Shown here: positions 4,687 through 13,532 of the stretch, one piece after another | How the letters are laid out: the number at the start of each line of letters is the position of its first letter | How positions within the stretch are numbered: the first letter of the stretch is position 1 | Assembly: GCA_938023515.1 (NCBI GenBank) | Contig: CALJDR010000093.1 | Location: 1-17,851, forward strand | Length of the DNA: 17,851 nt | Source: an uncultured Flavobacteriales bacterium | GTDB lineage: Bacteria > Bacteroidota > Bacteroidia > Flavobacteriales > UBA1820 | Reading direction: 5' to 3' | Made by a program: the position numbers and the translations under genes | Notes under the pieces: model-generated | The model's database searches: none | The model's input: only the letters and a program-made list of their open reading frames with translations | What the model was told of the DNA's origin: nothing

Positions 4687-6744
4687 CTATTTTTCTGGCC
4701 TTTTTACAGCGGAAGGCCGCCGGGCAGGGCCTTTGTATTCCAACACCATGCACATGCGGGAAGGCAGATAGATGCTCAGGAAATCGTCTTTCCCTTTTTT
4801 GAAGCTGGTAAAGTCGTATCCCGTTTTTACCCGGTCGAAGCCGCCCGTTTGCGGGTCGTCCGACGAAAAAACGATCTCGTACCGCCCGCTGCGAGGGACG
4901 AAGAATTCGTAATCCTCGATGGAATCAGCCGGGGAGAACGAGAAGACGAACAGGTATTTCCCCCGGGAGAAAACAAGGACTTTGTTCCTTTCGTCCGTAT
5001 TAAGCAATTCAGGCCACGGACTTTTCAACAGGTCCGTCTGTTTTTCAAAACCGATCATCCGTCGGTCGAACTCCCGGAGGTATTTGTATTTCAGATGTTC
5101 CGTATCCGGCAGACTCCATTGCCTGCGGGCGTATTTCGTACTCCAGCCGTTCCCTTCGCGCGGGAAATCGACCCATTCGGGATGACCGAACTCGTTGCCC
5201 ATAAAGTTGAGGTAACCTTCGCCGCCCAGACAGAGGGTCATAAAGCGGATCATTTTATGCAGGGCGATGCCCCGGTCGATAACGGGACTGGGTGTAAAGA
5301 CGCTCATCGAAGTATACATCTCTTTGTCCATCAGCCAGAAAGCGACTGTTTTGTCGCCCACCAAGGCTTGGTCGTGGCTTTCGGCATATGCGATGTTGGG
5401 TTCTCCTTTTCGCCGGTTAAGCAGGGCATGGAACATCTCCGACATATTCCAGTCCTCGTCACGGCGGTCGCGCAGCAGTTTTATCCAGTAGTCGGGGATT
5501 CCCATGGCCAGGCGGTACGAAAAGCCGAGCCCCCCGTCGTCGATCGAACGGCAGGCGCCGGGCATCCCGCTCATATCCTCCGCGATAGACAGGGCGGTGG
5601 GATATAAGGTATCGATGAGGGTATTGGCCGTCTGGAGGTATAAGACGGCGGAGTTGTTGGTATCTTTGCCGAAATATTTTTCGTAAGAATCGAAAGTCAC
5701 ATTTCCGTGGTGGTAATACAGCATGGAGGTGACCCCGTCGAAGCGGAACCCGTCGAAACGGAATTCTTCGAGCCAGTAAGCGATATTCGAGAGCAGGAAT
5801 TGCTGTACGTACATTTTTCCGTAATCGAACAGTTTCGAGTCCCAACCCGGGTGTATGCCCGAGGGGCCGTCTACGAAGTACAGTTCGTGTTTCCCGTCGA
5901 ATTCCGACAGCCCTTCCGCCCGGTTCTTCACGGCATGGGAGTGTACCAGATCCATCACCACAGCGATACCCATCCCATGGGCGGTGTCTATGAGGTAGCG
6001 CAGGTCGTCCGGCATACCGAAACGCGAAGAAGGGGCGAAGAAATTGGATACATGGTAGCCGAAAGAACCGTAGTACGGATGCTCCTGTACGGCCATCAAT
6101 TGCAGGACATTGTATCCCAGGGCCGAGATTTTCGGCAGGATATCGTCCGCGAACTCCCGCCAGGTGCCCACGTGGCCATCTTCCGAAGCCATACCGGGGT
6201 GCGCCTCGTAAATAAGCGGGGTGAAATCCTTCGGCAGCCGGAAATCCGGATTGCTCCAAAGGTAAGTACTGTCCGGGACGAATTGCCCGGAGAAATCGAA
6301 TGTTTTTTTGTCCTGTTCCACCCGGCGAATGTAAGCGGGGATACGGTCCAGCGAGCCATTATCGGCCGTGATCCGAAGTTTTACTTTGGAATAGGGGATG
6401 AGGGTATCGTGGTATGTGGCGTCGTCCAGGAACGTTTCCCAGGCGCCGCTTTCCAGACGGGAGAGTGGGTTTTTCGAGGGATCCCAACCGTTGAAGTCGC
6501 CGATCAGGCTCACGGAAGAGGCCGCCGGAGCGTGTTCCCGGAACCACCAGCCTTGTTTTTCGTCGTCGTAATTGAACCCGAAATACTCGTGCCCGCTGGC
6601 AAAGAGCCGCAGCCCATTGCAGTGCTCGTCGATGAACCGGATGTGCTGCCGGTACCAGGATAGGCGGTTTTCCAGAGCCTGCTCCTGTGGGGCGAGCCAG
6701 GGGTCGTCCCGAATGATAGCCAGTTGTTTCTTTTCTTCAGGCAT
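4687..6744 (-). CDS. glgB: 1,4-alpha-glucan branching enzyme, GH13_8 type
   Basis: A 685-residue cytoplasmic enzyme that transfers alpha-1,4 glucan segments to 6-hydroxyls, making the alpha-1,6 branches of glycogen. A CBM48-like N-terminal domain (about 50-150, with WWFREHAP and LIGDFNGWD) precedes the GH13 barrel: DLVHSH at 265-270, GFRFDGVTS with predicted nucleophile D336, SIAEDMSG with acid/base E389, and ESHDQALVGDK with D458. A C-terminal beta domain ends at about 670. ESHDQALVGDK and the overall layout match the eukaryote-like GH13_8 subfamily common in Bacteroidetes rather than the E. coli GH13_9 type. It lies downstream of the efflux operon but behind a terminator. I found no convincing promoter in its 79-nt upstream region (6745-6823), so it may depend partly on read-through. 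Confidence 0.95.
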   Translation of the reverse strand: MPEEKKQLAIIRDDPWLAPQEQALENRLSWYRQHIRFIDEHCNGLRLFASGHEYFGFNYDDEKQGWWFREHAPAASSVSLIGDFNGWDPSKNPLSRLESGAWETFLDDATYHDTLIPYSKVKLRITADNGSLDRIPAYIRRVEQDKKTFDFSGQFVPDSTYLWSNPDFRLPKDFTPLIYEAHPGMASEDGHVGTWREFADDILPKISALGYNVLQLMAVQEHPYYGSFGYHVSNFFAPSSRFGMPDDLRYLIDTAHGMGIAVVMDLVHSHAVKNRAEGLSEFDGKHELYFVDGPSGIHPGWDSKLFDYGKMYVQQFLLSNIAYWLEEFRFDGFRFDGVTSMLYYHHGNVTFDSYEKYFGKDTNNSAVLYLQTANTLIDTLYPTALSIAEDMSGMPGACRSIDDGGLGFSYRLAMGIPDYWIKLLRDRRDEDWNMSEMFHALLNRRKGEPNIAYAESHDQALVGDKTVAFWLMDKEMYTSMSVFTPSPVIDRGIALHKMIRFMTLCLGGEGYLNFMGNEFGHPEWVDFPREGNGWSTKYARRQWSLPDTEHLKYKYLREFDRRMIGFEKQTDLLKSPWPELLNTDERNKVLVFSRGKYLFVFSFSPADSIEDYEFFVPRSGRYEIVFSSDDPQTGGFDRVKTGYDFTSFKKGKDDFLSIYLPSRMCMVLEYKGPARRPSAVKRPEK

Positions 6745-6823
6745 AGGAGGTGAGTTTTACTACGATTATAAAGTAACGACAAATTGCCGGAAAAATAAAG
6801 CGGTTGAATATTTTCCGGAAAAT

Positions 6824-6855
6824 AAAAAACCCGCAGAAATATCTGCGGGTTTTTT
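6824..6855 (-). terminator. Terminator between the efflux operon and glgB
   Basis: Perfect inverted repeat CCCGCAGA (6830-6837) and TCTGCGGG (6842-6849) around AATA, flanked by A residues (6824-6829) and T residues (6850-6855), so it works on either strand. On the minus strand it lies just after the outer-membrane factor gene. Confidence 0.9.
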
Positions 6856-6874
6856 GAGTGGGGTATGAAGACGG

Positions 6875-8263
6875 TTATTTCTTCTTTTTCTCTACCGGAC
6901 GTTCCCAACCGCCTCCCAAGGCATGGTAGAGGTTTACCACGTTTTCCATCTGGCTCAACTGATCGGTGATCTGGCTCACCTGTGCGCCGAGCAGGCTCTG
7001 TTGGGCGGTGATGACTTCCAGATAGGTAGCGCCGCCGTATACGAGCAGTGCGCTGGTCGCCTCGACAGCTTCCTGACAGGCTTTCACCTGCTGCCCGCGC
7101 GAATTGAGCTTATCGACGGAGGTGTTGTAGTTATAGAGGATGTTGGATACCTCTATCCCGGCGCTTACCAGCGATTTCTCGAACGCGATGAGAGATTCCT
7201 GCTGCTGGGCTTTGGCGATGCGCAGGTTGGCCCGGTTGGCGCCGGCATTGAAGATAGGCTGCATCAGTCCGGCTACGAAATTACCGAAGAGACTGGGCGT
7301 GAAGTTCACCGAGGCATCCTTGGCGTATCCGCCGGTAGCCGTGATGGTGAATTTCGGATAGAATGCGGCGCGGGCCATGTTGGTCTTGGCAAAGGCGACG
7401 CGTACGCCGGCTTCAGCCTGCTGTACGTCGGGGCGGTTGGCCAAAAGCTGCGAAGGTATGCCTATTTCCAGGTCGGCGGTGAGCTGCTGGTCTTCGAAGG
7501 AGCCGCGGTCGATTGGCCCGGCCGGTTTCCCGATAAGCAGGCGCAGGGAATTCTCCATAGCGCGGATATTGTACAGAATGTCCTGACGAGTGGCCTTGGC
7601 GCTGTGCAGGTTTGCCTGGCTCTGCATCACGGCCGCTTTCGTGGCTGCGCCGGCCTGCATCATGTCCATCATCGACTGGGCGGTTTCCCCCCACAGCTTG
7701 ATGGTCTCATCGTAGATGCGCAGCTGTTTGTCCAGGCTGAGCAGGGTGTAATACCCGGTGGCTACCGAGGAGACTACCTGCGTTTCTACCGCCCTTTTGT
7801 AGGCGATGCTCTGGATCAATGCTCCCTTGGCTGCCCGTTTGGCCGAGCGAAGGCGTCCGAAGACGTCGATCTCCCACGAGGAAGTGGCCGAGAAATTGTA
7901 CCCTTCGGTGTGGTGCATTTTCTCTATTTCGGTCAGCGTTCCCTGGCCGGAGAGGTTCAGCGTAGGGAAGAAGGCTGCCTTGCCCTGTGCGAAGGCGGCA
8001 TTGGCCTCTTCCACTTTGAGCATGGCGGTCTGGTAGTCGAAGTTGTGTGCCAGGGCGGAATCGATCAGGGTCCGCAGGTACGGATCGGTGAAGAGTTCCT
8101 GCCAGGGCTTGGTCGCCATGTTGACGGTATCCGCCGAGGCTTCCGTGCGGTACAGGTCGTCCGTTTTCATTTCGGGCGTCTTGTACGGCTTGTAAATGTT
8201 GCACGAGGAGAGTGCCAGCAGGATGGCCAGCACTCCGATCACCTTTATATTGACTATTTTCAT
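6875..8263 (-). CDS. RND efflux outer-membrane factor (NodT/OprM type lipoprotein)
   Basis: A 462-residue outer-membrane channel subunit with a lipoprotein signal (LLALSSC, acylated cysteine C21). It contains the duplicated TolC-type hairpin domain, for example YQTAMLKVEEANAAFAQGKAAFFPTLNLSGQGT and, in the second half, LANRPDVQQAEAGVRVAFAKTNMARAAFYPKFTITATGGY; the RPDV motif is characteristic. It forms a trimeric duct that exports substrates delivered by the pump encoded next to it. It is the last gene of the operon, starting 13 nt after the pump gene stops, and is followed by a terminator. Substrate specificity cannot be read from the sequence. Confidence 0.95.
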   Translation of the reverse strand: MKIVNIKVIGVLAILLALSSCNIYKPYKTPEMKTDDLYRTEASADTVNMATKPWQELFTDPYLRTLIDSALAHNFDYQTAMLKVEEANAAFAQGKAAFFPTLNLSGQGTLTEIEKMHHTEGYNFSATSSWEIDVFGRLRSAKRAAKGALIQSIAYKRAVETQVVSSVATGYYTLLSLDKQLRIYDETIKLWGETAQSMMDMMQAGAATKAAVMQSQANLHSAKATRQDILYNIRAMENSLRLLIGKPAGPIDRGSFEDQQLTADLEIGIPSQLLANRPDVQQAEAGVRVAFAKTNMARAAFYPKFTITATGGYAKDASVNFTPSLFGNFVAGLMQPIFNAGANRANLRIAKAQQQESLIAFEKSLVSAGIEVSNILYNYNTSVDKLNSRGQQVKACQEAVEATSALLVYGGATYLEVITAQQSLLGAQVSQITDQLSQMENVVNLYHALGGGWERPVEKKKK

Positions 8264-8276
8264 ATTCGTCTTTGTT

Positions 8277-11200
8277 TTATTCTACCTCGGTTTCTATGGC
8301 CGGATCGTTCTTCCGGAAACGTTCCTGAAGGCTTTGGAATACCACGAACAGGGTCGGTACGACGATCAGCTGGAAGATGGTTCCGATAAGCATACCTCCT
8401 ACGGCACCGGCTCCGATCGTGCGGTTACCGTTGGCACCTACTCCGGAGGCGAACATCAGCGGCAACAGACCGATCACCATGGCCAGAGAGGTCATCAGGA
8501 TCGGGCGCAGACGGGCTGCGGCGCCGTCGATAGCTGCCTGGATGATGCTCTCACCATTCTGACGGCGGGCCAGGGAGAACTGTACGATCAGGATCGCGTT
8601 CTTGGCCAACAGTCCGATCAGCATGATGAGGGCCGTTTGCAGGTAGATGTCGTTGGAAGCTCCCATCATTCGGGCGAACAGGAACGAACCTGAAAGACCG
8701 AGCGGGAGGGAAAGTATGATCGCCAGCGGCAGGATATAACTTTCGTACAAGGCGCAAAGGATGAAGTATACGAACACCAGACAGAGGATCAGAATACCGC
8801 CGATCTGGTTGCTCGAAGACTGTTCCTCTCGCGTAAGACCCGAGAATTCGTAACTGTAGCCCTGCGGGAGGGTTTGTTGGGCCACTTCCTGGATGGCGGC
8901 GATAGCCTCACCCGAAGATACGTTCGGTTTCTGCTGCCCGGTCACTCCGATGGAGGTGAACAGGTTGAATCGAGTGACGTTCTCCGGCCCGTATACCTTG
9001 CGCAGGGTCACGAAATTGGTGATAGGTGCCATTTCGTTCCCTACGGGGATAAAGACGTTGTTCAGTGTTTCCGGGCTTTTCCGGTAGGCGGAATCCGCCT
9101 GCACCATCACGCGGTACAATTTACCGAACTGGTTGAAGTTGGAGGCGTACAGACCGCCGTAGTAAGCCTGAAGGGCTCCCAATACTTCTTTCGGGGAAGT
9201 GCCGGCTATCTTAGTCTGTGCCACGTCGATGTCGACCATGTACTGTGGGAAGTTGTTCTTGAACGATGTCATGGCGTAGAGCACTTCCGGACGCTGGTTG
9301 AGGGCGCCGAGGAATTGCTGTTCGACATTCACGAAATCTTCAATATTGCCGCCGGTACGGTCCTGAAGCGAGAACTCGAAACCGCCCGTCGCGCTGAATC
9401 CGGGGATGGAAGGCGGCGAGAAGATCATGATGGAGGCATCCTTGAACTGAGAAACGGCAGCCTGCAGACCGGCAGTAATGCTGGTGAGGTCCTGGCCTTT
9501 CTTGGTACGCTTGTCCCAGGGGGCAAGCTTACAGATAAAGGCTCCGTATGAACTTCCCTGACTGCTGATAAAGCCGAAACCGTTGATCATCGTACGGCTT
9601 TCCACCAGGGGATTCAAGGCGATCAGACTGTCCACTTTATGCAATATTTCATCGGTACGCTCCATAGAGGTAGCGGGCGGCAGGGCTACGTCGACCATGA
9701 ACACACCGTTGTCCTCGTTGGGAACGAATCCGGTCGGGGTGGTCTTGAGCAGGAATACCATCACGGCGGTCAGGGCGATCACGATCCCGAAGGCAGCCCA
9801 TTTCATGTGCACCATCTTTTCGATCATGCGTTGGTATTTTCCTTTCATTGAGTCGAAGAACACGTTGAAAGCACCGTGGAAACGGGAGGCGAACGATTTG
9901 CCTTTGCCGTGCTCTTCCTTGGCCGAAAGGAATACGGCGCAAAGGGCCGGGCTCAGGGTCAGTGCGTTGACGGCCGAAATAAGGATAGCGATGGCCAATG
10001 TCATACCGAACTGAGTGTAGAACACCCCGGTAGTCCCGCTGACGAATGTCACCGGTATGAATACCGCGGACATGACCAGTGTAATGGAAATGATGGCGCC
10101 CGATATCTCGCCCATGGCGTCGATAGATGCTTTTCGCGGTGACTTATAGCCTTGGTCCAGCTTGGCATGCACCGCCTCGACGACGACTATCGCGTCGTCG
10201 ACCACGATCGCAATGGCCAGTACCAGTGCGAAAAGGGTGAGCAGGTTGATCGAGAATCCGAATATTTTCAGGAAGAAGAAAGTACCTACCAGCGACACGA
10301 TTACCGAGATAGCCGGGATGAGGGTGGAACGGAAGTCCTGCAGGAAGACGTACACCACGATGAATACCAGGATGAATGCCTCGATGATGGTTTCGACCAC
10401 TTTGTCGATGGATGCGTAGAGGAATTCCGTAGTATCCATCACGTTCACGTATTTGATACCGGGAGGGAAAGTCTTGGAGGCATTTTCGAGCACCGCTTTG
10501 ATCTCTTCCACTACTGCCGTGGCGTTGGTGCCAGCTGCCTGGTAGACAGGAACGGCGCAGGCCGGTTTGCCCTGTGCCTGGGCGCTGATGCTGTAATCCA
10601 GACCGCCCAATTCTACACGGGCCACGTCTTTCAGACGGAGGATATTACCAGTTTTATCCGCCCGGAGGATGATGTCGCCGAACTCTTCAGCGGTCTTCAG
10701 GCGTCCTTTGTATTTGATGACGTACTGGAAGGACTGGTCGCCGTTCTGTCCGAATTTACCGGGAGCGGCTTCGACGTTCTGTTCGGCCAGGGCGGCAGAT
10801 ATTTCCGCCGAAGAAACCCCGTAGGTGGCCATTACATCCGGTTTGAGCCAAATGCGCATCGAGTAGTCGCGCGAACCCATAGCGTCCGCGTCACCTACAC
10901 CGTTGACACGCTTGATTTCCGGAAGAATATTGATCTTCGTATAGTTCTGTACGAATGCTTCGTCGAAGGCCGGATTTTCACTGTACACGGTGAATACCAT
11001 AAGCATACTGGTCATACGCTTCTGGGTGATCACACCGGACTGTACGACCTCGGCCGGCAGAAGGCTGGTGGCGCGGGCAACGCGGTTCTGCACGTTGACG
11101 GCCGCCATGTCGGGGTCCGTACCCAGTTTGAAGTAAACGGTGATACGCGCGCTACCGTCATTGGAGGCGGTGGATGTCATGTAGGTCATACCCTCCACAC

Positions 11201-11414
11201 CGTTTATCTGCTCCTCCAGAGGAGCCACGACGCTGTTGAGGACCGTCTCGGCGTTAGCTCCCTGGTAGGTGGTCGACACCGAAATGGTCGGCGGGGCTAC
11301 GTCCGGGTATTGCTCTATCGGCAGAGAAGTGAGCCCGATGAAACCCAGGATCACGATAATGATCGAGATCACCGTAGAGAGCACCGGACGGTTGATAAAT
11401 GTATTTAGTTTCAT
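8277..11414 (-). CDS. RND multidrug efflux permease, HAE-1 family (AcrB/MexB-like)
   Basis: A 1045-residue inner-membrane proton/drug antiporter, the usual length for HAE-1 pumps. The N-terminus (FINRPVLSTVISIIIVILG) is the first membrane helix. Proton-relay residues are visible: D406-D407 in transmembrane helix 4 (AIVVDDAIVVVEA) and K938 in LLAKNAILIVQF, matching D407/D408 and K940 of AcrB. The large periplasmic loops carry typical HAE-1 sequence such as EEQINGVEGMTYM and GFVPNEDNG. It works with the adaptor upstream and the outer-membrane factor downstream as one tripartite pump. No mutation or frameshift is evident. The substrate is unknown; drugs, bile salts or similar amphiphiles are typical. 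Confidence 0.96.
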   Translation of the reverse strand: MKLNTFINRPVLSTVISIIIVILGFIGLTSLPIEQYPDVAPPTISVSTTYQGANAETVLNSVVAPLEEQINGVEGMTYMTSTASNDGSARITVYFKLGTDPDMAAVNVQNRVARATSLLPAEVVQSGVITQKRMTSMLMVFTVYSENPAFDEAFVQNYTKINILPEIKRVNGVGDADAMGSRDYSMRIWLKPDVMATYGVSSAEISAALAEQNVEAAPGKFGQNGDQSFQYVIKYKGRLKTAEEFGDIILRADKTGNILRLKDVARVELGGLDYSISAQAQGKPACAVPVYQAAGTNATAVVEEIKAVLENASKTFPPGIKYVNVMDTTEFLYASIDKVVETIIEAFILVFIVVYVFLQDFRSTLIPAISVIVSLVGTFFFLKIFGFSINLLTLFALVLAIAIVVDDAIVVVEAVHAKLDQGYKSPRKASIDAMGEISGAIISITLVMSAVFIPVTFVSGTTGVFYTQFGMTLAIAILISAVNALTLSPALCAVFLSAKEEHGKGKSFASRFHGAFNVFFDSMKGKYQRMIEKMVHMKWAAFGIVIALTAVMVFLLKTTPTGFVPNEDNGVFMVDVALPPATSMERTDEILHKVDSLIALNPLVESRTMINGFGFISSQGSSYGAFICKLAPWDKRTKKGQDLTSITAGLQAAVSQFKDASIMIFSPPSIPGFSATGGFEFSLQDRTGGNIEDFVNVEQQFLGALNQRPEVLYAMTSFKNNFPQYMVDIDVAQTKIAGTSPKEVLGALQAYYGGLYASNFNQFGKLYRVMVQADSAYRKSPETLNNVFIPVGNEMAPITNFVTLRKVYGPENVTRFNLFTSIGVTGQQKPNVSSGEAIAAIQEVAQQTLPQGYSYEFSGLTREEQSSSNQIGGILILCLVFVYFILCALYESYILPLAIILSLPLGLSGSFLFARMMGASNDIYLQTALIMLIGLLAKNAILIVQFSLARRQNGESIIQAAIDGAAARLRPILMTSLAMVIGLLPLMFASGVGANGNRTIGAGAVGGMLIGTIFQLIVVPTLFVVFQSLQERFRKNDPAIETEVE

Positions 11415-11444
11415 GCTTTGATCTTTAATCGATAATCGCTCTGT

Positions 11445-12608
11445 TTATTTCTGCTGTGCCCCCTGGGCTGCTTCTGATGCCTGTGCGGCCTGTCCTTGTA
11501 TCGGGGCTATTTTCTGCCCTTCGCGGAGTTTGTTCACCCCTTCGGTTACGATGGTCTCCCCGGCGGAAATGCCCGAGGTCACGATGTAGTATTTCCCGTC
11601 GCTGTTGTCCAGGATGTCGATCTGGGTGGCGGCTACCGTGCTGTCCGGTTTTACCACATATACGAAATGTTTGTCCTGAAGCTCGTACGTGGCGGGCTGG
11701 GGAACCATCAGTACGTCCTTGTCAACTTCCGGAATGCGTACCGTAGCGAACGAACCGCTGCGGAGCAGATTGTCCTTGTTGTCGAATTTGGCGCGCAGGG
11801 TCACCGAACCGGTGGCCTGGTTTACCACGCCGCTCACCGTTTCCAGTTTCCCGGTACGGGGGAATGCGCTGCCGTCGGCCATGATCAGGGTTACTTCCGG
11901 GAACTTCTTGATCAGTTCCGCCAGACTTTCATCCCCTGCCTTGGTCGTGATTTCGAGGATCTCTTTCTCGTTCATCGAGAAGTAAGCGTAAACATTCGTG
12001 ATGTCCGAAACAACGGTCAGCGGCAGAGAGGTTGAACTGCTTACCAATGCGCCTGCACGAAAGTTGATGGTTCCCACCACGCCGTTCGAAGGGCTGGTCA
12101 CGTCGGTAAAGCTCAGGTCGTTCTGCGCACTGATATACAGTGCCCGGGCCTGTGCCAGGGATGCCATCTGCGCTTCGTAAGCGTACTTAGCAGCGAGGTA
12201 TTCCGCTTCGCTGATGATGCCTTTGTCGTAAAGGACTTTTTTGTTGTCGGCTGTCAGTTTGGAGTTGGCTACCTGTGCTTCGCTGGCTTTTACGGTCGCT
12301 TCGGCTGCGCGCGCAGCTTCTTGGTAGGTTACTTTGTCTATTTTGAACAATACCTGTCCTTTGCGTACGATGCTGCCTTCGTCCACCAGAAGTTCGGTAA
12401 TATATCCGCTCACTTTGGGACGGATCTCGGTATCTTTTTCACCTTTTATGGTCGCAGGTTTGGTCGCGTATATGTCCGCTTTCTCCGGCTGAATGGTAAG
12501 GGTCGTCAGTTGGGGGATAGCGGGAGCCTGTTGCTTCTGTCCCGAACAGGATGCCACGATAACGGCACACCCAACGATTAGTAGACTTGATGCGAATTTT
12601 TTGTTCAT
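11445..12608 (-). CDS. RND efflux periplasmic adaptor (membrane-fusion protein)
   Basis: A 387-residue periplasmic lipoprotein (VIVASC, C21) of the AcrA/MexA family. The first lipoyl half follows at about 63-91 (RPKVSGYITELLVDEGSIVRKGQVLFKID), then an alpha-helical hairpin rich in A, K and E (about 92-168), the second lipoyl half (FTDVTSPSNGVVGTI, near 167-181), and beta-barrel and membrane-proximal domains. The Q/A-rich C-terminal tail is probably disordered. It links the permease to the outer-membrane factor. It is the first gene of the operon, 30 nt before the permease, with a good promoter about 115 nt upstream. No regulator gene adjoins it; ruvA is divergent. Confidence 0.95.
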   Translation of the reverse strand: MNKKFASSLLIVGCAVIVASCSGQKQQAPAIPQLTTLTIQPEKADIYATKPATIKGEKDTEIRPKVSGYITELLVDEGSIVRKGQVLFKIDKVTYQEAARAAEATVKASEAQVANSKLTADNKKVLYDKGIISEAEYLAAKYAYEAQMASLAQARALYISAQNDLSFTDVTSPSNGVVGTINFRAGALVSSSTSLPLTVVSDITNVYAYFSMNEKEILEITTKAGDESLAELIKKFPEVTLIMADGSAFPRTGKLETVSGVVNQATGSVTLRAKFDNKDNLLRSGSFATVRIPEVDKDVLMVPQPATYELQDKHFVYVVKPDSTVAATQIDILDNSDGKYYIVTSGISAGETIVTEGVNKLREGQKIAPIQGQAAQASEAAQGAQQK

Positions 12609-12640
12609 CTGATATAATATTTAGTTTTCTTACATTGAAC

Positions 12641-12655
12641 ACTGCCTCAGGCAGT
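12641..12655. promoter_or_regulatory. Near-perfect palindrome in the efflux operon leader
   Basis: ACTGCCT-C-AGGCAGT has 7-bp perfect arms around one base. It lies 33 nt before the adaptor ATG and downstream of the predicted start of transcription. It could be a repressor site or a small RNA hairpin. On the plus strand it is followed by five T residues, so it could also block transcription toward ruvA. Confidence 0.45.
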
Positions 12656-12721
12656 TTTTCGAACTATGGTTTCTTCTCACACACAATGGTGGCAGGGAAT
12701 ATGCCATCCAAAATATGGCTT

Positions 12722-12750
12722 CAAAGATAGATATTAATAATGTATGTCAA
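12722..12750 (-). promoter_or_regulatory. Promoter of the efflux operon
   Basis: Read on the minus strand, TTG (12750-12748) and TATCTTTG (12729-12722) are 18 bp apart; the -7 element is an exact TAnnTTTG. The leader to the adaptor ATG would be about 105-110 nt and includes the palindrome at 12641-12655. Confidence 0.65.
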
Positions 12751-12844
12751 TATTTTAAAACTGCTTTTTTGTTGTTCTGGATGTCTTTTTTAACATTTTT
12801 TTATCATTGCGGCGTACCCCTTTCTTTTTCCCGGCGGTTTTTTG

Positions 12845-12852
12845 TATTTTTG
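12845..12852 (+). promoter_or_regulatory. -7 element of the probable ruvA promoter
   Basis: TATTTTTG (12845-12852) is an exact TAnnTTTG, 18 nt before the ruvA ATG, giving a very short leader. The upstream -33 region is only T-rich (TTTC at 12821-12824), so strength is uncertain. Confidence 0.4.
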
Positions 12853-12870
12853 GAAAAACATATCACAGCG

Positions 12871-13455
12871 ATGATAGAATACGTAAAAGGCCCCCTGGCA
12901 GAGAAAACGCCTTCCTATGCGGTAGTGGAATGTGCAGGTGTTGCCTACTTGCTCCATATTTCCCTGGCCACTTATTCCGCACTGCCTCAGGAAGGAGAGC
13001 CGGTTAAAATCTTTACCCACCAGATTGTCCGGGAGGATGCCCACCTGTTGTTCGGTTTTTCCGACCGGCAGGAGCGGGAAGTGTTCCGGAAGTTGATCTC
13101 CGTGTCCGGGATCGGGGCGGGTACGGCGCGTACCGTGCTGTCGTCGATGAGTGTAAAGGAAGTCGTAGCAGCCATGGAAAGCGGCGACGCCGGAGCATTC
13201 AAGCAAGTAAAGGGGATCGGCCTGAAAACGGCCCAGCGGATCATTCTGGAGTTAAAAGGAAAAGTCGATTTCACCGCTTTGGAACCCGGTGGCACCGTGG
13301 CTCATGGGGCCGGTATCCGGGGGGAAGCGCTCGACGCGCTCGAAGTGCTCGGATTCGTCCGCCGGAACTGCGAACAGGCTGTCGATGCTATCCTGACAGC
13401 CAATCCGTCCGCCCGGGTGGAGGATGTGATAAAACTCGCCCTGAAAAATCTCTGA
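12871..13455 (+). CDS. ruvA: Holliday junction branch-migration protein RuvA
   Basis: A 194-residue protein of normal RuvA length. An N-terminal OB fold (1-63, MIEYVKGPLAEKTPSYAVVE) is followed by two helix-hairpin-helix motifs (VSGIGAGTA at 78-86 and VKGIGLKTAQR at 113-123) and a C-terminal domain III (about 148-194, GEALDALEVLGF) that contacts RuvB. It binds Holliday junctions and loads the RuvB motor in recombination and repair. The ATG at 12871 is chosen because the family starts MIEY; the longer open frame upstream is AT-rich and crosses the promoter. gcvH follows after 77 nt. In many Bacteroidetes sprA/sov lies next to ruvA, and it is absent here. Confidence 0.96.
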   Translation: MIEYVKGPLAEKTPSYAVVECAGVAYLLHISLATYSALPQEGEPVKIFTHQIVREDAHLLFGFSDRQEREVFRKLISVSGIGAGTARTVLSSMSVKEVVAAMESGDAGAFKQVKGIGLKTAQRIILELKGKVDFTALEPGGTVAHGAGIRGEALDALEVLGFVRRNCEQAVDAILTANPSARVEDVIKLALKNL

Positions 13456-13482
13456 TAGTTTTTTCGGGACAGATATTTTATC

Positions 13483-13490
13483 TAAATTTG
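13483..13490 (+). promoter_or_regulatory. -7 element of the probable gcvH promoter
   Basis: TAAATTTG (13483-13490) matches TAnnTTTG exactly and lies 42 nt before the gcvH ATG. No clear TTG is found at the right distance upstream, though the region at 13458-13464 is T-rich. Confidence 0.45.
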
Positions 13491-13532
13491 GACGCAGATT
13501 AATCATATAAAATATAATAAAAACGAGTGATC

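Noticed and set aside
5707..6663. 318-codon plus-strand frame opposite glgB
   Set aside because: Antisense shadow. The minus strand carries all GH13 catalytic motifs in this stretch.
10152..11408. 418-codon plus-strand frame opposite the RND permease (also 6923-8389 opposite the outer-membrane factor)
   Set aside because: These are antisense shadows of strongly conserved genes, rich in H, D and R from reverse-complement codon bias, with no domain signature.
12715..12870. N-terminal extension of RuvA
   Set aside because: The extension is AT-rich, would cross both divergent promoters, and is not part of the RuvA family, which begins MIEY.
12979..12989. Second copy of ACTGCCTCAGG inside ruvA, resembling the leader palindrome
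   Set aside because: Only one arm is present and it is explained by coding sequence; probably coincidence.
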